From Oerskovia sp042887685 (GTDB lineage: Bacteria > Actinomycetota > Actinomycetes > Actinomycetales > Cellulomonadaceae), in contig NZ_JBHVOS010000001.1 of assembly GCF_042887685.1 (NCBI RefSeq), forward strand, positions 186,001 through 250,000: DNA of 64,000 nt, in the 5' to 3' direction. The position numbers and the translations under genes were made by a program. Under the pieces are notes generated by a model, which saw nothing but the letters and a program-made list of their open reading frames with translations, was not told the DNA's origin and did no database searches. Below, one piece after another: positions 49,347 through 57,560 of this stretch (position 1 is the stretch's first letter; the number at the start of each line of letters is the position of its first letter).

Positions 49347-49975
49347 GCCGCGCGACGCTGGCCCCGGGGTCGCGGGCGGTCCTGATCGGCGACTCGATCA
49401 CGGACGCCGGGCGGCTCGCGGAGGGGGAGTTCGGGCTCGGGCACGGCTATGCGGCGCGGGTCGCAGGCGTGTGCGGGCGCCACGGTGTCGAGGTGGTCAA
49501 CCGTGGCGTGAGCGGTCACCGGGTCGTGGACCTCCAGGCCCGGTGGGACGACGACGTGCTGGCGCTCGAACCCGACCTCGTGTCGATCAAGATCGGGATC
49601 AACGACACGTGGCGCCGGTACGACGCCGGGGACGTGACGAGCGCCGAGGCGTTCGAGACCGGCTACCGCGACCTGCTCGACCGCACGCGGGCCGGCGCGC
49701 CGCAGGCGTCGATCGTCCTGGTCGAGCCGTTCCTGGTGCCGGTCCGCGCGGAGCAGTGGCGCTGGCGCGAGGACCTCGACCCCAAGATCCAGGTCGTGCG
49801 GCGGCTCGCGGGGGAGTACGGGCTGCCGCTCGTGGCGACCGACGGGCCGTTCGCGCAGGCCGTCACGACCAGCGGGCTCGGCCCGCAGGCCTGGGCGTAC
49901 GACGGCGTGCACCCGACCCCCGCGGGTCACGACCTGCTCGCGGAGGCGTGGACGGGCGTGGTGCGGCTGGGGTGA
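49343..49975 (+). CDS. SGNH/GDSL hydrolase, possible sialic-acid O-acetylesterase
   Basis: A 210-residue cytoplasmic esterase-fold protein with the four SGNH blocks: GDSITDAGRL (Ser), NRGVSGHRVVDL (Gly), GINDTWRR (Asn) and DGVHPTPAGHDLL (Asp/His). No signal peptide is present. It is translated together with the nan regulator through a GTGA overlap. O-acetylated sialic acids need removal of the acetyl group before lyase cleavage, so an O-acetylesterase role is a fair inference; other acyl or carbohydrate esters remain possible. Confidence 0.85.
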   Translation: MSRATLAPGSRAVLIGDSITDAGRLAEGEFGLGHGYAARVAGVCGRHGVEVVNRGVSGHRVVDLQARWDDDVLALEPDLVSIKIGINDTWRRYDAGDVTSAEAFETGYRDLLDRTRAGAPQASIVLVEPFLVPVRAEQWRWREDLDPKIQVVRRLAGEYGLPLVATDGPFAQAVTTSGLGPQAWAYDGVHPTPAGHDLLAEAWTGVVRLG

Positions 49976-50404
49976 GGCGCGGCTGCCGCCCGGCCTGCGT
50001 GACGTCGTCGTGCTGCGGTCCGGCGACGCGCCTCCCGCACCCCGACGTGTGCAGTGCGCAACACGTGCGACGTCCGGTCTGGCGAAGGCGCGGCCGAGGG
50101 GGGACACTGGTCCTTGGGTGTCCCTTGGGCACTCCCTGACCGTCGTCGTCCCGGACGCCCCCACGCTACGGACCGTGGGACCTGGACGAGGTACGGGATT
50201 TCCCCGCACTGCTCGCAGGGCGGGGAGACCGCATGAGGTGTGCGGGAGGAAGAGGGGCGTCGGTTGCCACTGGGGGCGGCCGACGCCTCCCGCACGTCCG
50301 GGGTCGTCCGGTGCGTCCGGTCCTCGCACCCGGCCCGGCTCGGTGCCCGACGACGTCGCACCGGTCCGTGGGCCCGGCGGCGGGGCCGTCGCTGGCCGCG
50401 GGAG
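49976..50404. other. Gene-free convergent region (429 bases)
   Basis: This stretch between the SGNH gene and the tetR gene contains no convincing gene on either strand. It holds a small inverted repeat ACGTGT...ACACGT around 50045-50070 and the bulged hairpin at 50240-50295. Confidence 0.5.
50240..50295. terminator. Two-part bulged hairpin
   Basis: GTGCGGGA (50240-50247) pairs with TCCCGCAC (50288-50295), and GGCGTCGG (50256-50263) pairs with CCGACGCC (50280-50287). The left strand has an eight-base bulge between the two stems. It could be a bidirectional terminator or a structured RNA element between the convergent genes. Confidence 0.4.
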
Positions 50405-50974
50405 TCAGCTCCGGGAGCGCAGCGCGATCATCTCGTCGATCAGACCGAGGAGCTCGTCGATCGAACCGGCCCGGTCCTGGCTCGCGGCCGAGGGGGCCTC
50501 TCCGCTCGCGAAGTGCTCGCTGGCCTGGGCGTAGAGGCCGTCGCCGACGAGCATGATCGCCCGGGTGAGGACGGGGTCGCCGACGACCTCGAGGACCGCG
50601 CCGGTCCAGGCGTCGTGGGCGTCGTCGAGCGCGGCGCGAGCCTGCGGGTAGCTGCCCTGCGCGAGCCGTGAGACGGCGACGTAGACGAGCTCGAAGGCGC
50701 TGTCGGAGTCGGCGGACGTCCTGATGAAGTAGTCGACCGGCCCGGCGGGCCACGAGCGCATGGTCTCGACGTCCGCGGCGGTCAGCTCGCGCAGGAGCTC
50801 CATGAGCCCTTCGGCCAGCGCGACCTTCGAGCCGAAGTGGTAGAGCAGGCCGCCCTTGGAGACGCCGGCCTCAGCGGCGACCGCGTCGAGGGTGGCCGCG
50901 CGTTCCCCCTGGGTGACGAGGAGGGTGGCGAACGCCTCGAGGACCTTCGCGCGGGCGGCAGGGGGCGGCGGCAT
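50405..50974 (-). CDS. TetR family regulator of the divergent exporter
   Basis: A 189-residue TetR protein. The HTH region is KVLEAFATLLVTQGERAATL and VAAEAGVSKGGLLYHFGSKV (about 10-47). The C-terminal domain has a short hydrophobic pocket. It is divergent from an MFS exporter. The intergenic region has two 14-base palindromes, one in each promoter, so it almost certainly represses both genes. The -10 on this strand is TATAGT at 51001-51006. Confidence 0.92.
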   Translation of the reverse strand: MPPPPAARAKVLEAFATLLVTQGERAATLDAVAAEAGVSKGGLLYHFGSKVALAEGLMELLRELTAADVETMRSWPAGPVDYFIRTSADSDSAFELVYVAVSRLAQGSYPQARAALDDAHDAWTGAVLEVVGDPVLTRAIMLVGDGLYAQASEHFASGEAPSAASQDRAGSIDELLGLIDEMIALRSRS

Positions 50975-50975
50975 C

Positions 50976-51019
50976 TTGAAAGTGTACCGTCCGGTCGGTT
51001 ACTATACCGTCTGGACGGT
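50976..51019. promoter_or_regulatory. Divergent tetR/MFS promoter with paired operators
   Basis: ACCGTCCGGTCGGT (50986-50999) and ACCGTCTGGACGGT (51006-51019) are near-perfect 14-base palindromes spaced 20 bases apart. The rightward promoter is TTGAAA (50976-50981), an 18-base spacer and TACTAT (51000-51005). The leftward -10 TATAGT overlaps it. Each operator lies in the spacer of one promoter. Confidence 0.8.
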
Positions 51020-51078
51020 TGGCAGTCCGGCGCCACAGCGCCGCCCCAGCCGTCCTCGTACGTGAAAGGACTGCTCCC

Positions 51079-52653
51079 GTGACTCTCGTCCAGGACAACC
51101 GGACGCCCCGGGACCCGAACGGCCCCCAGGGCGCCTCGACGCTCCCCGCGACCTCCGGTTCGCCGCTCACCCGCAACCGCCGGTGGGTCGCGCTCGCCGT
51201 GCTCATGCTCCCCGTGCTGCTCGTCTCGATCGACAACACGGTGCTCACCTTCGCGCTGCCCCAGATCTCCGAGGCGCTGCGCCCCACGGGGACCCAGCTG
51301 CTGTGGATGATCGACATCTACCCGCTCGTGCTCGCGGGCCTGCTCGTCTCGATGGGCTCGTTCGCCGACCGCATCGGACGGCGCAGGCTGCTGCTCGTCG
51401 GAGCCGTCGGCTTCGCGGCGGTCTCGGTCGTCGCGGCCTACGCGCCGAGCGCCGAGGCGCTCGTGGCCTCGCGCGCCGGGCTCGGGTTCTTCGGCGCCAT
51501 GATCATGCCGCCGACGCTGTCGCTGCTGCGCAACATCTTCACCGACCGTGAGGAGCGCCGGCTCGCGATCGCGATCTGGGCCGCGGGCTTCGCGGCCGGC
51601 AACGCGATCGGCCCGATCGCGGGCGGCTTCCTGCTCGAGCACTCGTGGTGGGGCTCGGTCTTCCTGCTCGCGGTGCCCGTGCTGCTCCTCCTCCTGGTCC
51701 TCGCGCCGATCTTCGTGCCCGAGTCGAAGGACACGAACCCCGGCCGGGTCGACGTCGTCTCGATCGTGCTCTCGATGGCGACCATGGCGCCGATCGTGCT
51801 GGGCATCAAGACCCTCGCCAAGTCCGGACCCAGCGCGCTCGCCGTGGGCGCGCTCGTGCTCGGGATCGTCGCCGGGTGGGTGTTCGTCCGTCGTCAGCTC
51901 GGGCGGCCCGACCCCATGATCGACGTCCGCCTGTTCCGCCGGGGCGAGTTCTCGGGCGCGGTCGTGATCAACCTCCTGTCGGTGTTCTCGCTCGTGGGCT
52001 TCCTGTTCTTCGTGTCGCAGGACGTGCAGCTCGTCATCGGCCTGAGCCCCATGAAGGCCGGCTACGCGCTGCTGCCGGGGCTGGCCGCGATGATCGTCGC
52101 CGGACTCCTGGTCGTCCGCGTGGTGCGCAAGGTCCGACCGTCGTACGTGGTCGCCGTCGCGCTGCTGTTCGCCGCGGCGGGCTACGCGATCGTGGCCCTC
52201 AGCGCGGGTGCGAGCACGCTCATGGTGCTCGTCGTCGCGTTCGTGGTCCTCGCGATCGGGATCGGCGCGGCCGAGACCGTGTCGAACGACCTGATCGTCT
52301 CTGCCGTCCCGGCCGACAAGGCCGGGGCCGCCTCAGCGATCTCGGAGACCGCGTACGAGGTCGGCGCCGTGCTGGGCACGGCCATCCTCGGCAGCATCCT
52401 CACGGCCTCCTACCACCGCAACGTCGTCGTCCCCGACGGCGTGCCCGTCGCCGACGCGACCGCGGCCGCCGAGACCCTCGGTGGTGCGACGCAGGTCGCC
52501 GAGACCCTGCCGGCCGGCCAGGCCCAGGCGCTGCTCGCCTCGGCCCACGAGGCCTTCGGCAGCGGTGTGGGGACGACGTCGTGGATCGGTTTCGGTCTCA
52601 TGCTCGTGGCGGCGACGATCGCCCTCGTGGCGCTGCGTTCCGCGCGGGCGTGA
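51079..52653 (+). CDS. MFS drug exporter, DHA2 (SmvA/QacA-like) family
   Basis: A 524-residue 14-helix exporter. Helix 1 has SIDNTVLTFALPQISEALRP (quoted at 20 residues), close to SmvA and QacA-type cationic-drug pumps with LLWMIDIYPLVLAGLL next. Motif A is FADRIGRRRLLL; motif C is NAIGPIAGGFLL. GTG 51079 has AAAGGA nine bases upstream. It is controlled with its divergent TetR. A hairpin follows the stop. Confidence 0.92.
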   Translation: MTLVQDNRTPRDPNGPQGASTLPATSGSPLTRNRRWVALAVLMLPVLLVSIDNTVLTFALPQISEALRPTGTQLLWMIDIYPLVLAGLLVSMGSFADRIGRRRLLLVGAVGFAAVSVVAAYAPSAEALVASRAGLGFFGAMIMPPTLSLLRNIFTDREERRLAIAIWAAGFAAGNAIGPIAGGFLLEHSWWGSVFLLAVPVLLLLLVLAPIFVPESKDTNPGRVDVVSIVLSMATMAPIVLGIKTLAKSGPSALAVGALVLGIVAGWVFVRRQLGRPDPMIDVRLFRRGEFSGAVVINLLSVFSLVGFLFFVSQDVQLVIGLSPMKAGYALLPGLAAMIVAGLLVVRVVRKVRPSYVVAVALLFAAAGYAIVALSAGASTLMVLVVAFVVLAIGIGAAETVSNDLIVSAVPADKAGAASAISETAYEVGAVLGTAILGSILTASYHRNVVVPDGVPVADATAAAETLGGATQVAETLPAGQAQALLASAHEAFGSGVGTTSWIGFGLMLVAATIALVALRSARA

Positions 52654-52953
52654 CATTCACCCGGGTGCCGGCGAGCGTGCCCGCTGGCATCCGGGTGGCG
52701 GATCGGGAAGGGTGAGAGGTGATGGATCGCCTCCGCTCGACCCCGCGCCGCAGGGTCCGCCGCTCACCGGTCGGACCCGCTCCCGTGCGGGCCCGCGAGG
52801 AGGTCGGTGCCCTCGAGCCCCCTCCCGGTCCTGCCCGCGGAGGCCTCCCCGTGCGAGGGCGGAGGTGAGGGTCGGGTGAGCGATCTCGCCGGACCGGGTG
52901 AATCGGACCCCCGCGGTCCGGACGGCAGCGAGCGGCACGGCAGAATACGGGGC
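52654..52953. other. Intergenic region before the YceI gene (300 bases)
   Basis: Beyond the hairpin at its left end I see no gene. CAGAAT lies seven bases before the YceI ATG and may be a -10 hexamer for a leaderless transcript. Confidence 0.4.
52658..52697 (+). terminator. Hairpin terminator after the MFS gene
   Basis: CACCCGG (52658-52664) pairs with CCGGGTG (52691-52697), and inner TGCC with GGCA. It begins four bases after the MFS stop. Confidence 0.6.
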
Positions 52954-53670
52954 ATGAGCAGAGGTGCCCGGTGGATCCTCGTCGCGGTCGTCGCGGCGCT
53001 GGTGATCGTGCTCGCCGGGCCGTACGTCGTGGCCCGCATCTCTGCGGGCAACCCCCCGCCTCCGCTGGGCCTGCAGACGCCGGGGGAGAGCGCCCCGCCG
53101 TCGGAGTCGCCCGTCCCTGGACCCTTCGACCCGGACGGCACCTGGGTCGTGAGTCCCGGCTCGCAGGCCGGGTACCGGGTCGGCGAGGTCCTCAGCGGCG
53201 AGAAGGGCACGGTCGTCGGTCGGACCGAGGCGGTAGGGGGCTCGCTCGTGGTCACCGACGGTGAGCTCGTCCGGGCCGAGATCACGGTGGACACGGGGTC
53301 GATCGCGAGCGACAGCGTGGTGCGCGACGACGCGTTCAGGCGGCTCCTCGAGACCGACGTGTTCCCCAACGCGGTGTTCATCCTCACCGAACCGGTCGAC
53401 CTCACGGGGATCGAGAACCGGGACGAGCCCCTGACGGTCAAGGCCCGGGGCACCCTCACGATCCGCGACGTGACCGAACCCGTGAACGTGACGCTCGAGG
53501 CGCGGCGCTCGGGCGACGGGGTCCAGGTGAGCGGGGCCATCCCGGTGACGTTCGCGGACTACGGCGTGCACGTCCCCGAGCTGCCGTTCGTGACGCTGGA
53601 CCCGACGGGCACCGTCGAGATGCTGCTCCGGCTCGAACGCGGTGCACCCGCGCAGACCCCCGCACCCTGA
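52954..53670 (+). CDS. YceI family protein, membrane-anchored
   Basis: A 238-residue protein. Residues 6-28 (WILVAVVAALVIVLAGPYVV) form a membrane anchor or uncleaved signal, followed by a Pro-rich linker. Residues about 58-230 form the YceI lipocalin-like barrel, with GTWVVSPGSQAGYRV, DTGSIASDSVVRDDAF, VFPNAVFILTEP and VKARGTLTIRDVTEPVNV. The family binds isoprenoid quinones or other lipids and takes part in periplasm-side stress defence. Its substrate is unknown. The start is ATG 52954. Confidence 0.9.
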   Translation: MSRGARWILVAVVAALVIVLAGPYVVARISAGNPPPPLGLQTPGESAPPSESPVPGPFDPDGTWVVSPGSQAGYRVGEVLSGEKGTVVGRTEAVGGSLVVTDGELVRAEITVDTGSIASDSVVRDDAFRRLLETDVFPNAVFILTEPVDLTGIENRDEPLTVKARGTLTIRDVTEPVNVTLEARRSGDGVQVSGAIPVTFADYGVHVPELPFVTLDPTGTVEMLLRLERGAPAQTPAP

Positions 53671-53776
53671 CCGGTCCCTGCTGACGCTGCCCGGTCGGGT
53701 GTCCTCGCGCGCGTCGCGAGGCGCGGACGCGGGCTCGGCCGTCCCCGGTGCTCGACGCGGGGCCTTGCTCCTGGTT

Positions 53777-53798
53777 AAAGTTCGGTATGCCGAACTTT
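53777..53798. promoter_or_regulatory. Palindromic operator over the metal-transporter start
   Basis: AAAGTTCGG (53777-53785), TATG, and CCGAACTTT (53790-53798) form a perfect 9-base inverted repeat around the start codon at 53787. It is the likely site for the MntR-like regulator encoded at 56745. Confidence 0.8.
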
Positions 53799-54755
53799 CA
53801 ACTTCGCACAGGGGTGAAACCTCTGCTCGGAGGTCTCGTCGCACTGCTCCTCGCCGCGGGCTGCGCGGTCGACCCGGCCCCGGGCGAGCCCGCGCCCGGG
53901 GAGAGCCTCGTCGCGGGGGCGAGCGACGCCGTCGGGCCGCTGCAGGTCCTGACCACCTTCACCGTCCTGGCCGACATGGCCCGCGAGGTCGGGGGAGAGC
54001 ACGTCGAGGTCGCGTCCCTGACCAAGGTCGGCGCCGAGATCCACGGCTACGAGCCCACACCCGCGGACCTGCGCCGCGCCGCGAGCGCCGACCTCGTCCT
54101 CGACAACGGTCTCGGTCTCGAGAAGTGGTTCGAGCCCTTCGTCGCACGGCTCGACGCCCCGCACGTCACGGTCTCGGACGGCGTCGACGTGATCGAGATC
54201 GGCTCCGGGGCGTACGACGGGCGCCCCAACCCGCACGCCTGGATGTCACCCGTCAACGGCGCGATCTACGCCCGCAACATCGGCGAGGCGTTCGCGGCGG
54301 CAGACCCCGGGAACGCTGCCGACTACCGCGCGAACGCCGCCGGCTACGCCCGGCGCATCGAGGCCGTGGGCCGCGAGCTCGCGGCCGAGGTCGACCAGGT
54401 CCCGGCCGCCTCCCGGGCGCTCGTCACGTGCGAGGGGGCCTTCTCCTACCTTGCACGCGACGTCGGGCTCGACGAGAAGTTCCTGTGGCCCGTCAATGCC
54501 GACCAGCAGGGCACGCCGCAGCAGGTCGCTCGCGTCATCGACTACGTCCGGGACAACGACGTGCGCGCCGTGTTCTGCGAGACGACCGTCTCGGCCGCCG
54601 CCCAGCGGCAGGTCGCGGCCGAGACGGGCGCGACCTACGCGGGCACGCTCTACGTCGACTCGCTGTCCCGGCCCGACGGCGCGGTCCCCACCTACCTCGA
54701 CCTGCTCACCCACGACGCGCGCGTCATCAGCGCGGGGCTGCGGGGCGAGTCGTGA
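53787..54755 (+). CDS. Metal ABC transporter substrate-binding lipoprotein (manganese type)
   Basis: A 322-residue cluster A-I binding protein. The N-terminal signal ends in the lipobox AAGC near residue 26. The four metal ligands fit the PsaA/MntC set: His in EIHGYEPTP (about 87), His in NPHAWMSP (about 150), Glu in TCEGAFSYL (about 215) and Asp in LYVDSLS (about 290). Glu in the third place and no His-rich loop favour Mn over Zn. TTAAAG lies six bases before ATG 53787 (leaderless pattern); GTG 53814 is an alternative start. The operator overlaps the start. Confidence 0.88.
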   Translation: MPNFQLRTGVKPLLGGLVALLLAAGCAVDPAPGEPAPGESLVAGASDAVGPLQVLTTFTVLADMAREVGGEHVEVASLTKVGAEIHGYEPTPADLRRAASADLVLDNGLGLEKWFEPFVARLDAPHVTVSDGVDVIEIGSGAYDGRPNPHAWMSPVNGAIYARNIGEAFAAADPGNAADYRANAAGYARRIEAVGRELAAEVDQVPAASRALVTCEGAFSYLARDVGLDEKFLWPVNADQQGTPQQVARVIDYVRDNDVRAVFCETTVSAAAQRQVAAETGATYAGTLYVDSLSRPDGAVPTYLDLLTHDARVISAGLRGES

Positions 54756-54841
54756 CGACCTTCCGTCGAGCGCGCGTGGGGGAGACCCGCGACACGACCA
54801 TCGCCCGACCAACCCCCCGACCCGACGCCCCGGAGCCGCAC

Positions 54842-55747
54842 ATGGACCCCACGCCCGCCCTCGACGTCCACGGGCTCACGGTCCGCTACCGCGAGGTGCT
54901 CGCGCTCGAGGACGTGGGCCTGACGCTCGCGCCCGGCACGGTGACCGGGCTCATCGGGGCCAACGGGTCGGGCAAGTCGACGCTGTTCCGGTCCGTCATG
55001 GGCATGACGCGCGGCAACGGCGTGACCCAGGCCGGGGACGTGCGGGTCTACGGCCGGGACGCGGACGCGGCGCGCAAGGACGGGCTCGTCGGGTACGTGC
55101 CGCAGTCCGAGGACGTCGACTGGGCGTTCCCGGTCGACGTGCGCGACGTGGTGACCATGGGCCGCTACGGAGGGCTCGGCCCGACGCGTCGGGCACGCGC
55201 CGAGGATCGCCGGGCCGTGGCCGACGCCCTGGAGCGGGTGGGGCTCGCGGACCTCGCGCACCGCCAGATCGGCCGGCTGTCCGGCGGGCAGCGCAAGCGG
55301 GTCTTCGTCGCCCGCGCGATCGCCCAGGGCGCGCGGCTGCTGCTGCTCGACGAGCCGTTCGCCGGGGTCGACAAGGTCTCGGAGGCGCAGATCACCGCCG
55401 TGCTGCGGGGCTTGGCGGCGGCCGGCTGCGCCGTCCTCGTCTCGACGCACGACCTCACGTCGCTGCCCGACCTCGTCGACGACGCGATCCTGCTCCAGCG
55501 CCGCGTGATCATGACCGGGCCGCCCGACGTGGTGCTGCGCCCCGAGAACCTCGCCCGCACGTTCGGGATCGACCCGCTCGCGGCGAGCCGGGGCGGGCCG
55601 GGCCCGGCGGACACGGCAGACCCGGCGGACCAGGCAGACCCGGCGGACCCGGCCGAGCCGGCCGATGCCGTCGGTGACGCCGACCGAACTCCACCCCGTG
55701 CACCGGCGCCGCACGGCTCCGCGACGACCGAAGGAGCCGCCCGATGA
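54842..55747 (+). CDS. Metal ABC transporter ATPase
   Basis: A 301-residue ATPase. Motifs: Walker A GANGSGKSTL (about residue 39), Q-loop VPQSEDVDWAFPV, signature LSGGQRKRVFV (about 147), Walker B LLLLDEPFAGVD and STHDL. The sequence VDWAFPVDVRDVVTMGRYG is typical of Mn/Zn/Fe-chelate ATPases. The last 60 residues are a low-complexity ADPADQADPADPAEPADA tail. GGAG precedes ATG 54842; a GTG overlapping the previous stop (54752) could add 30 residues. The permease gene overlaps its end as ATGA. Confidence 0.92.
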   Translation: MDPTPALDVHGLTVRYREVLALEDVGLTLAPGTVTGLIGANGSGKSTLFRSVMGMTRGNGVTQAGDVRVYGRDADAARKDGLVGYVPQSEDVDWAFPVDVRDVVTMGRYGGLGPTRRARAEDRRAVADALERVGLADLAHRQIGRLSGGQRKRVFVARAIAQGARLLLLDEPFAGVDKVSEAQITAVLRGLAAAGCAVLVSTHDLTSLPDLVDDAILLQRRVIMTGPPDVVLRPENLARTFGIDPLAASRGGPGPADTADPADQADPADPAEPADAVGDADRTPPRAPAPHGSATTEGAAR

Positions 55748-56643
55748 ACCCGCTCGACCTGCTCGCCGCCGCGGGGACGTGGCTGGCCGCGCCCCTCGAG
55801 TACGAGTTCGTGCAGCGCGCGCTGCTCGTCGCGGTCGTCGCGAGCATCGTGTGCGCGCTCCTGAGCTGCTGGCTCATCATGATCGGCTGGTCGCTGCTCG
55901 GGGACGCGGTCTCGCACGCGGTGCTGCCGGGCGTCGTGCTGTCCTACATCGTCGGGGTTCCGTTCGCGGTGGGCGCGCTCGTGTTCGGGATCGGGGCGGT
56001 CGCGCTGATCGGCACGGTCCGGGACACGAGCAGGCTCAAGGAGGACGCGGCGATCGGCGTGGTCTTCACGACGCTGTTCGCGATCGGGATCGTCCTCGTC
56101 TCGGTCACGCCGAGCCAGATCGACCTGGGGCACATCCTGTTCGGCAACATGCTCGGCATCACGGACACGGACCTGTGGCAGGTCGTGGTGCTCGGTGCGC
56201 TGACGACCGTGGTCCTCGTGCTCAAGCGGCGCGACCTGACGCTGTTCGCGTTCGACCCCGTGCACGCGCACGCGGTCGGCATCTCGCCGCGGCGCCTGTC
56301 GGCCCTGCTGCTGGGCTCGCTCGCGCTCACCGTGGTGGTTGCGCTCCAGGCGGTCGGGGTCGTGCTCGTCGTGGCCCTGGTCATCACGCCGGGGGCCACG
56401 GCGTACCTCCTGGTCGACCGCATGTCCCGCATGCTCGTGGTCGCGCCGCTCGTCGCGGTGGGCTGCGCGGTCGTCGGGATCTACGCGAGCTACTACCTCG
56501 ACACGGCGAGCGCCGCGACGATCGTCGTCGCGCAGGGGGTCGTGTTCGCGGTCGCGTACGTGGTCCACCTGGCGCGCCGCCCGCGCGTGCAGGCCGCAGG
56601 CCCGACGGCGGAGCGTGAGCCCGCGGAGCTGGTCGCCGGGTGA
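55744..56643 (+). CDS. Metal ABC transporter permease
   Basis: A 299-residue ABC-3 family permease with about eight helices: FVQRALLVAVVASIVCALLS, the cytoplasmic IMIGWSLLGDAVSHAVLPGVV, IGVVFTTLFAIGIVLVS, and VLVVALVITPGATAYLLVDR. The signatures match SitD/MntC-type permeases for Mn2+ or Fe2+. It is the third gene of the mnt operon. Only one permease gene is present, so it should work as a homodimer. Confidence 0.92.
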   Translation: MNPLDLLAAAGTWLAAPLEYEFVQRALLVAVVASIVCALLSCWLIMIGWSLLGDAVSHAVLPGVVLSYIVGVPFAVGALVFGIGAVALIGTVRDTSRLKEDAAIGVVFTTLFAIGIVLVSVTPSQIDLGHILFGNMLGITDTDLWQVVVLGALTTVVLVLKRRDLTLFAFDPVHAHAVGISPRRLSALLLGSLALTVVVALQAVGVVLVVALVITPGATAYLLVDRMSRMLVVAPLVAVGCAVVGIYASYYLDTASAATIVVAQGVVFAVAYVVHLARRPRVQAAGPTAEREPAELVAG

Positions 56644-56744
56644 GGGGCCAGGGCGGGGGACGGTGCGGGCGGCCGGGTGCCGACGTGCGCCTCCGGGTGT
56701 CCGGGCCTCGGTCCGCCCGGCCCTGCGGAGGGCCGTGAAATAGA

Positions 56745-57458
56745 GTGAGCGCCGTGGACCATCCCCTCGACCTGACCTCCGTCGCCCAGGACTACCTCAA
56801 GGTGGTGTGGTCGGCGCAGGAGTGGTCCGACGAGCCCGTGACCACCAAGCTCCTCGCGGACCGGCTCGGGGTCGGGGCCTCGACCGTGTCGGAGACCGTG
56901 CGCCGCCTGTCCGCGCAGGGCCTGCTGGTTCACGCCCGCTACGGCGCGATCGAGCTCACGGACCTGGGGCGCTCGCACGCGGTCGCGATGGTGCGACGGC
57001 ACCGCATCCTCGAGACGTACCTGGTCTCGGAGCTGGGGTACTCGTGGGACGAGGTGCACGACGAGGCCGAGGTCCTGGAGCACGCGGTGTCCGACCTCAT
57101 GCTCGACCGCATCGACGCGTTGCTCGGACACCCGACGCGCGACCCGCACGGCGACCCGATCCCGACGGCATCGGGCCATGTCCCGCGACCGGCGGCGGTC
57201 CGGCTCTCGGAGCTCGACGCGGGGGCGTGCGCGGTCGTGGCGCGGATCTCGGACTCGGACCCGGACGTGCTGCGGTACCTCGCCGAGCTGGGCCTGGGGC
57301 TCGACGCCGAGGTCTGCGTGCAGGAGAGGCGCGAGTACGCGGGCACCATGGCCATCACGTGGGGGAGCGACGAGAGCCCCGTGCACCTGGGGCTCCCGGC
57401 TGCGTCCCGCGTGTGGGTCGTGCCGCAGCCCCTCGCCGCGGGCCACGCCCCGGTCTAG
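56745..57458 (+). CDS. DtxR/MntR family metal-dependent repressor
   Basis: A 237-residue regulator with a winged-helix N-terminus (about 8-72: SVAQDYLKVVWSAQEW, LADRLGVGASTVSETVRRLS), a dimerisation/metal domain (about 75-140) with HDEAEVLEHAVSDLMLDRID, and a C-terminal FeoA/SH3-like domain (about 155-230). Domain order matches DtxR, IdeR and three-domain MntR. As the gene just downstream of a Mn-type transporter it should repress that operon when Mn (or Fe) is high. GTG 56745 has GGAGGG upstream at 12 bases; GTG 56754 is also possible. Confidence 0.9.
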   Translation: MSAVDHPLDLTSVAQDYLKVVWSAQEWSDEPVTTKLLADRLGVGASTVSETVRRLSAQGLLVHARYGAIELTDLGRSHAVAMVRRHRILETYLVSELGYSWDEVHDEAEVLEHAVSDLMLDRIDALLGHPTRDPHGDPIPTASGHVPRPAAVRLSELDAGACAVVARISDSDPDVLRYLAELGLGLDAEVCVQERREYAGTMAITWGSDESPVHLGLPAASRVWVVPQPLAAGHAPV

Positions 57459-57505
57459 ACTGACGTTCTTCCCGCATCACGCTGCCGACGGCGCCAGCGA
57501 CAGGC

Positions 57506-57519
57506 TCGAATCGATTCGA
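57506..57519. promoter_or_regulatory. Perfect palindrome before the MFS gene
   Basis: TCGAATCGATTCGA is an exact 14-base palindrome 41 bases before the TTG start of the next exporter. It may be an operator. The only nearby regulator is the MntR-like gene, whose expected operator differs. Confidence 0.4.
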
Positions 57520-57560
57520 TCCGCAGTGTCCCGCCCCTGAACACCCTCGAAAGGTCCGCC

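Noticed and set aside
55600..55680. Tandem GACCCGGCGGAC-like repeats as a possible repeat locus
   Set aside because: They are in frame inside the metal ABC ATPase and encode its low-complexity ADPADP tail; there is no spacer structure.
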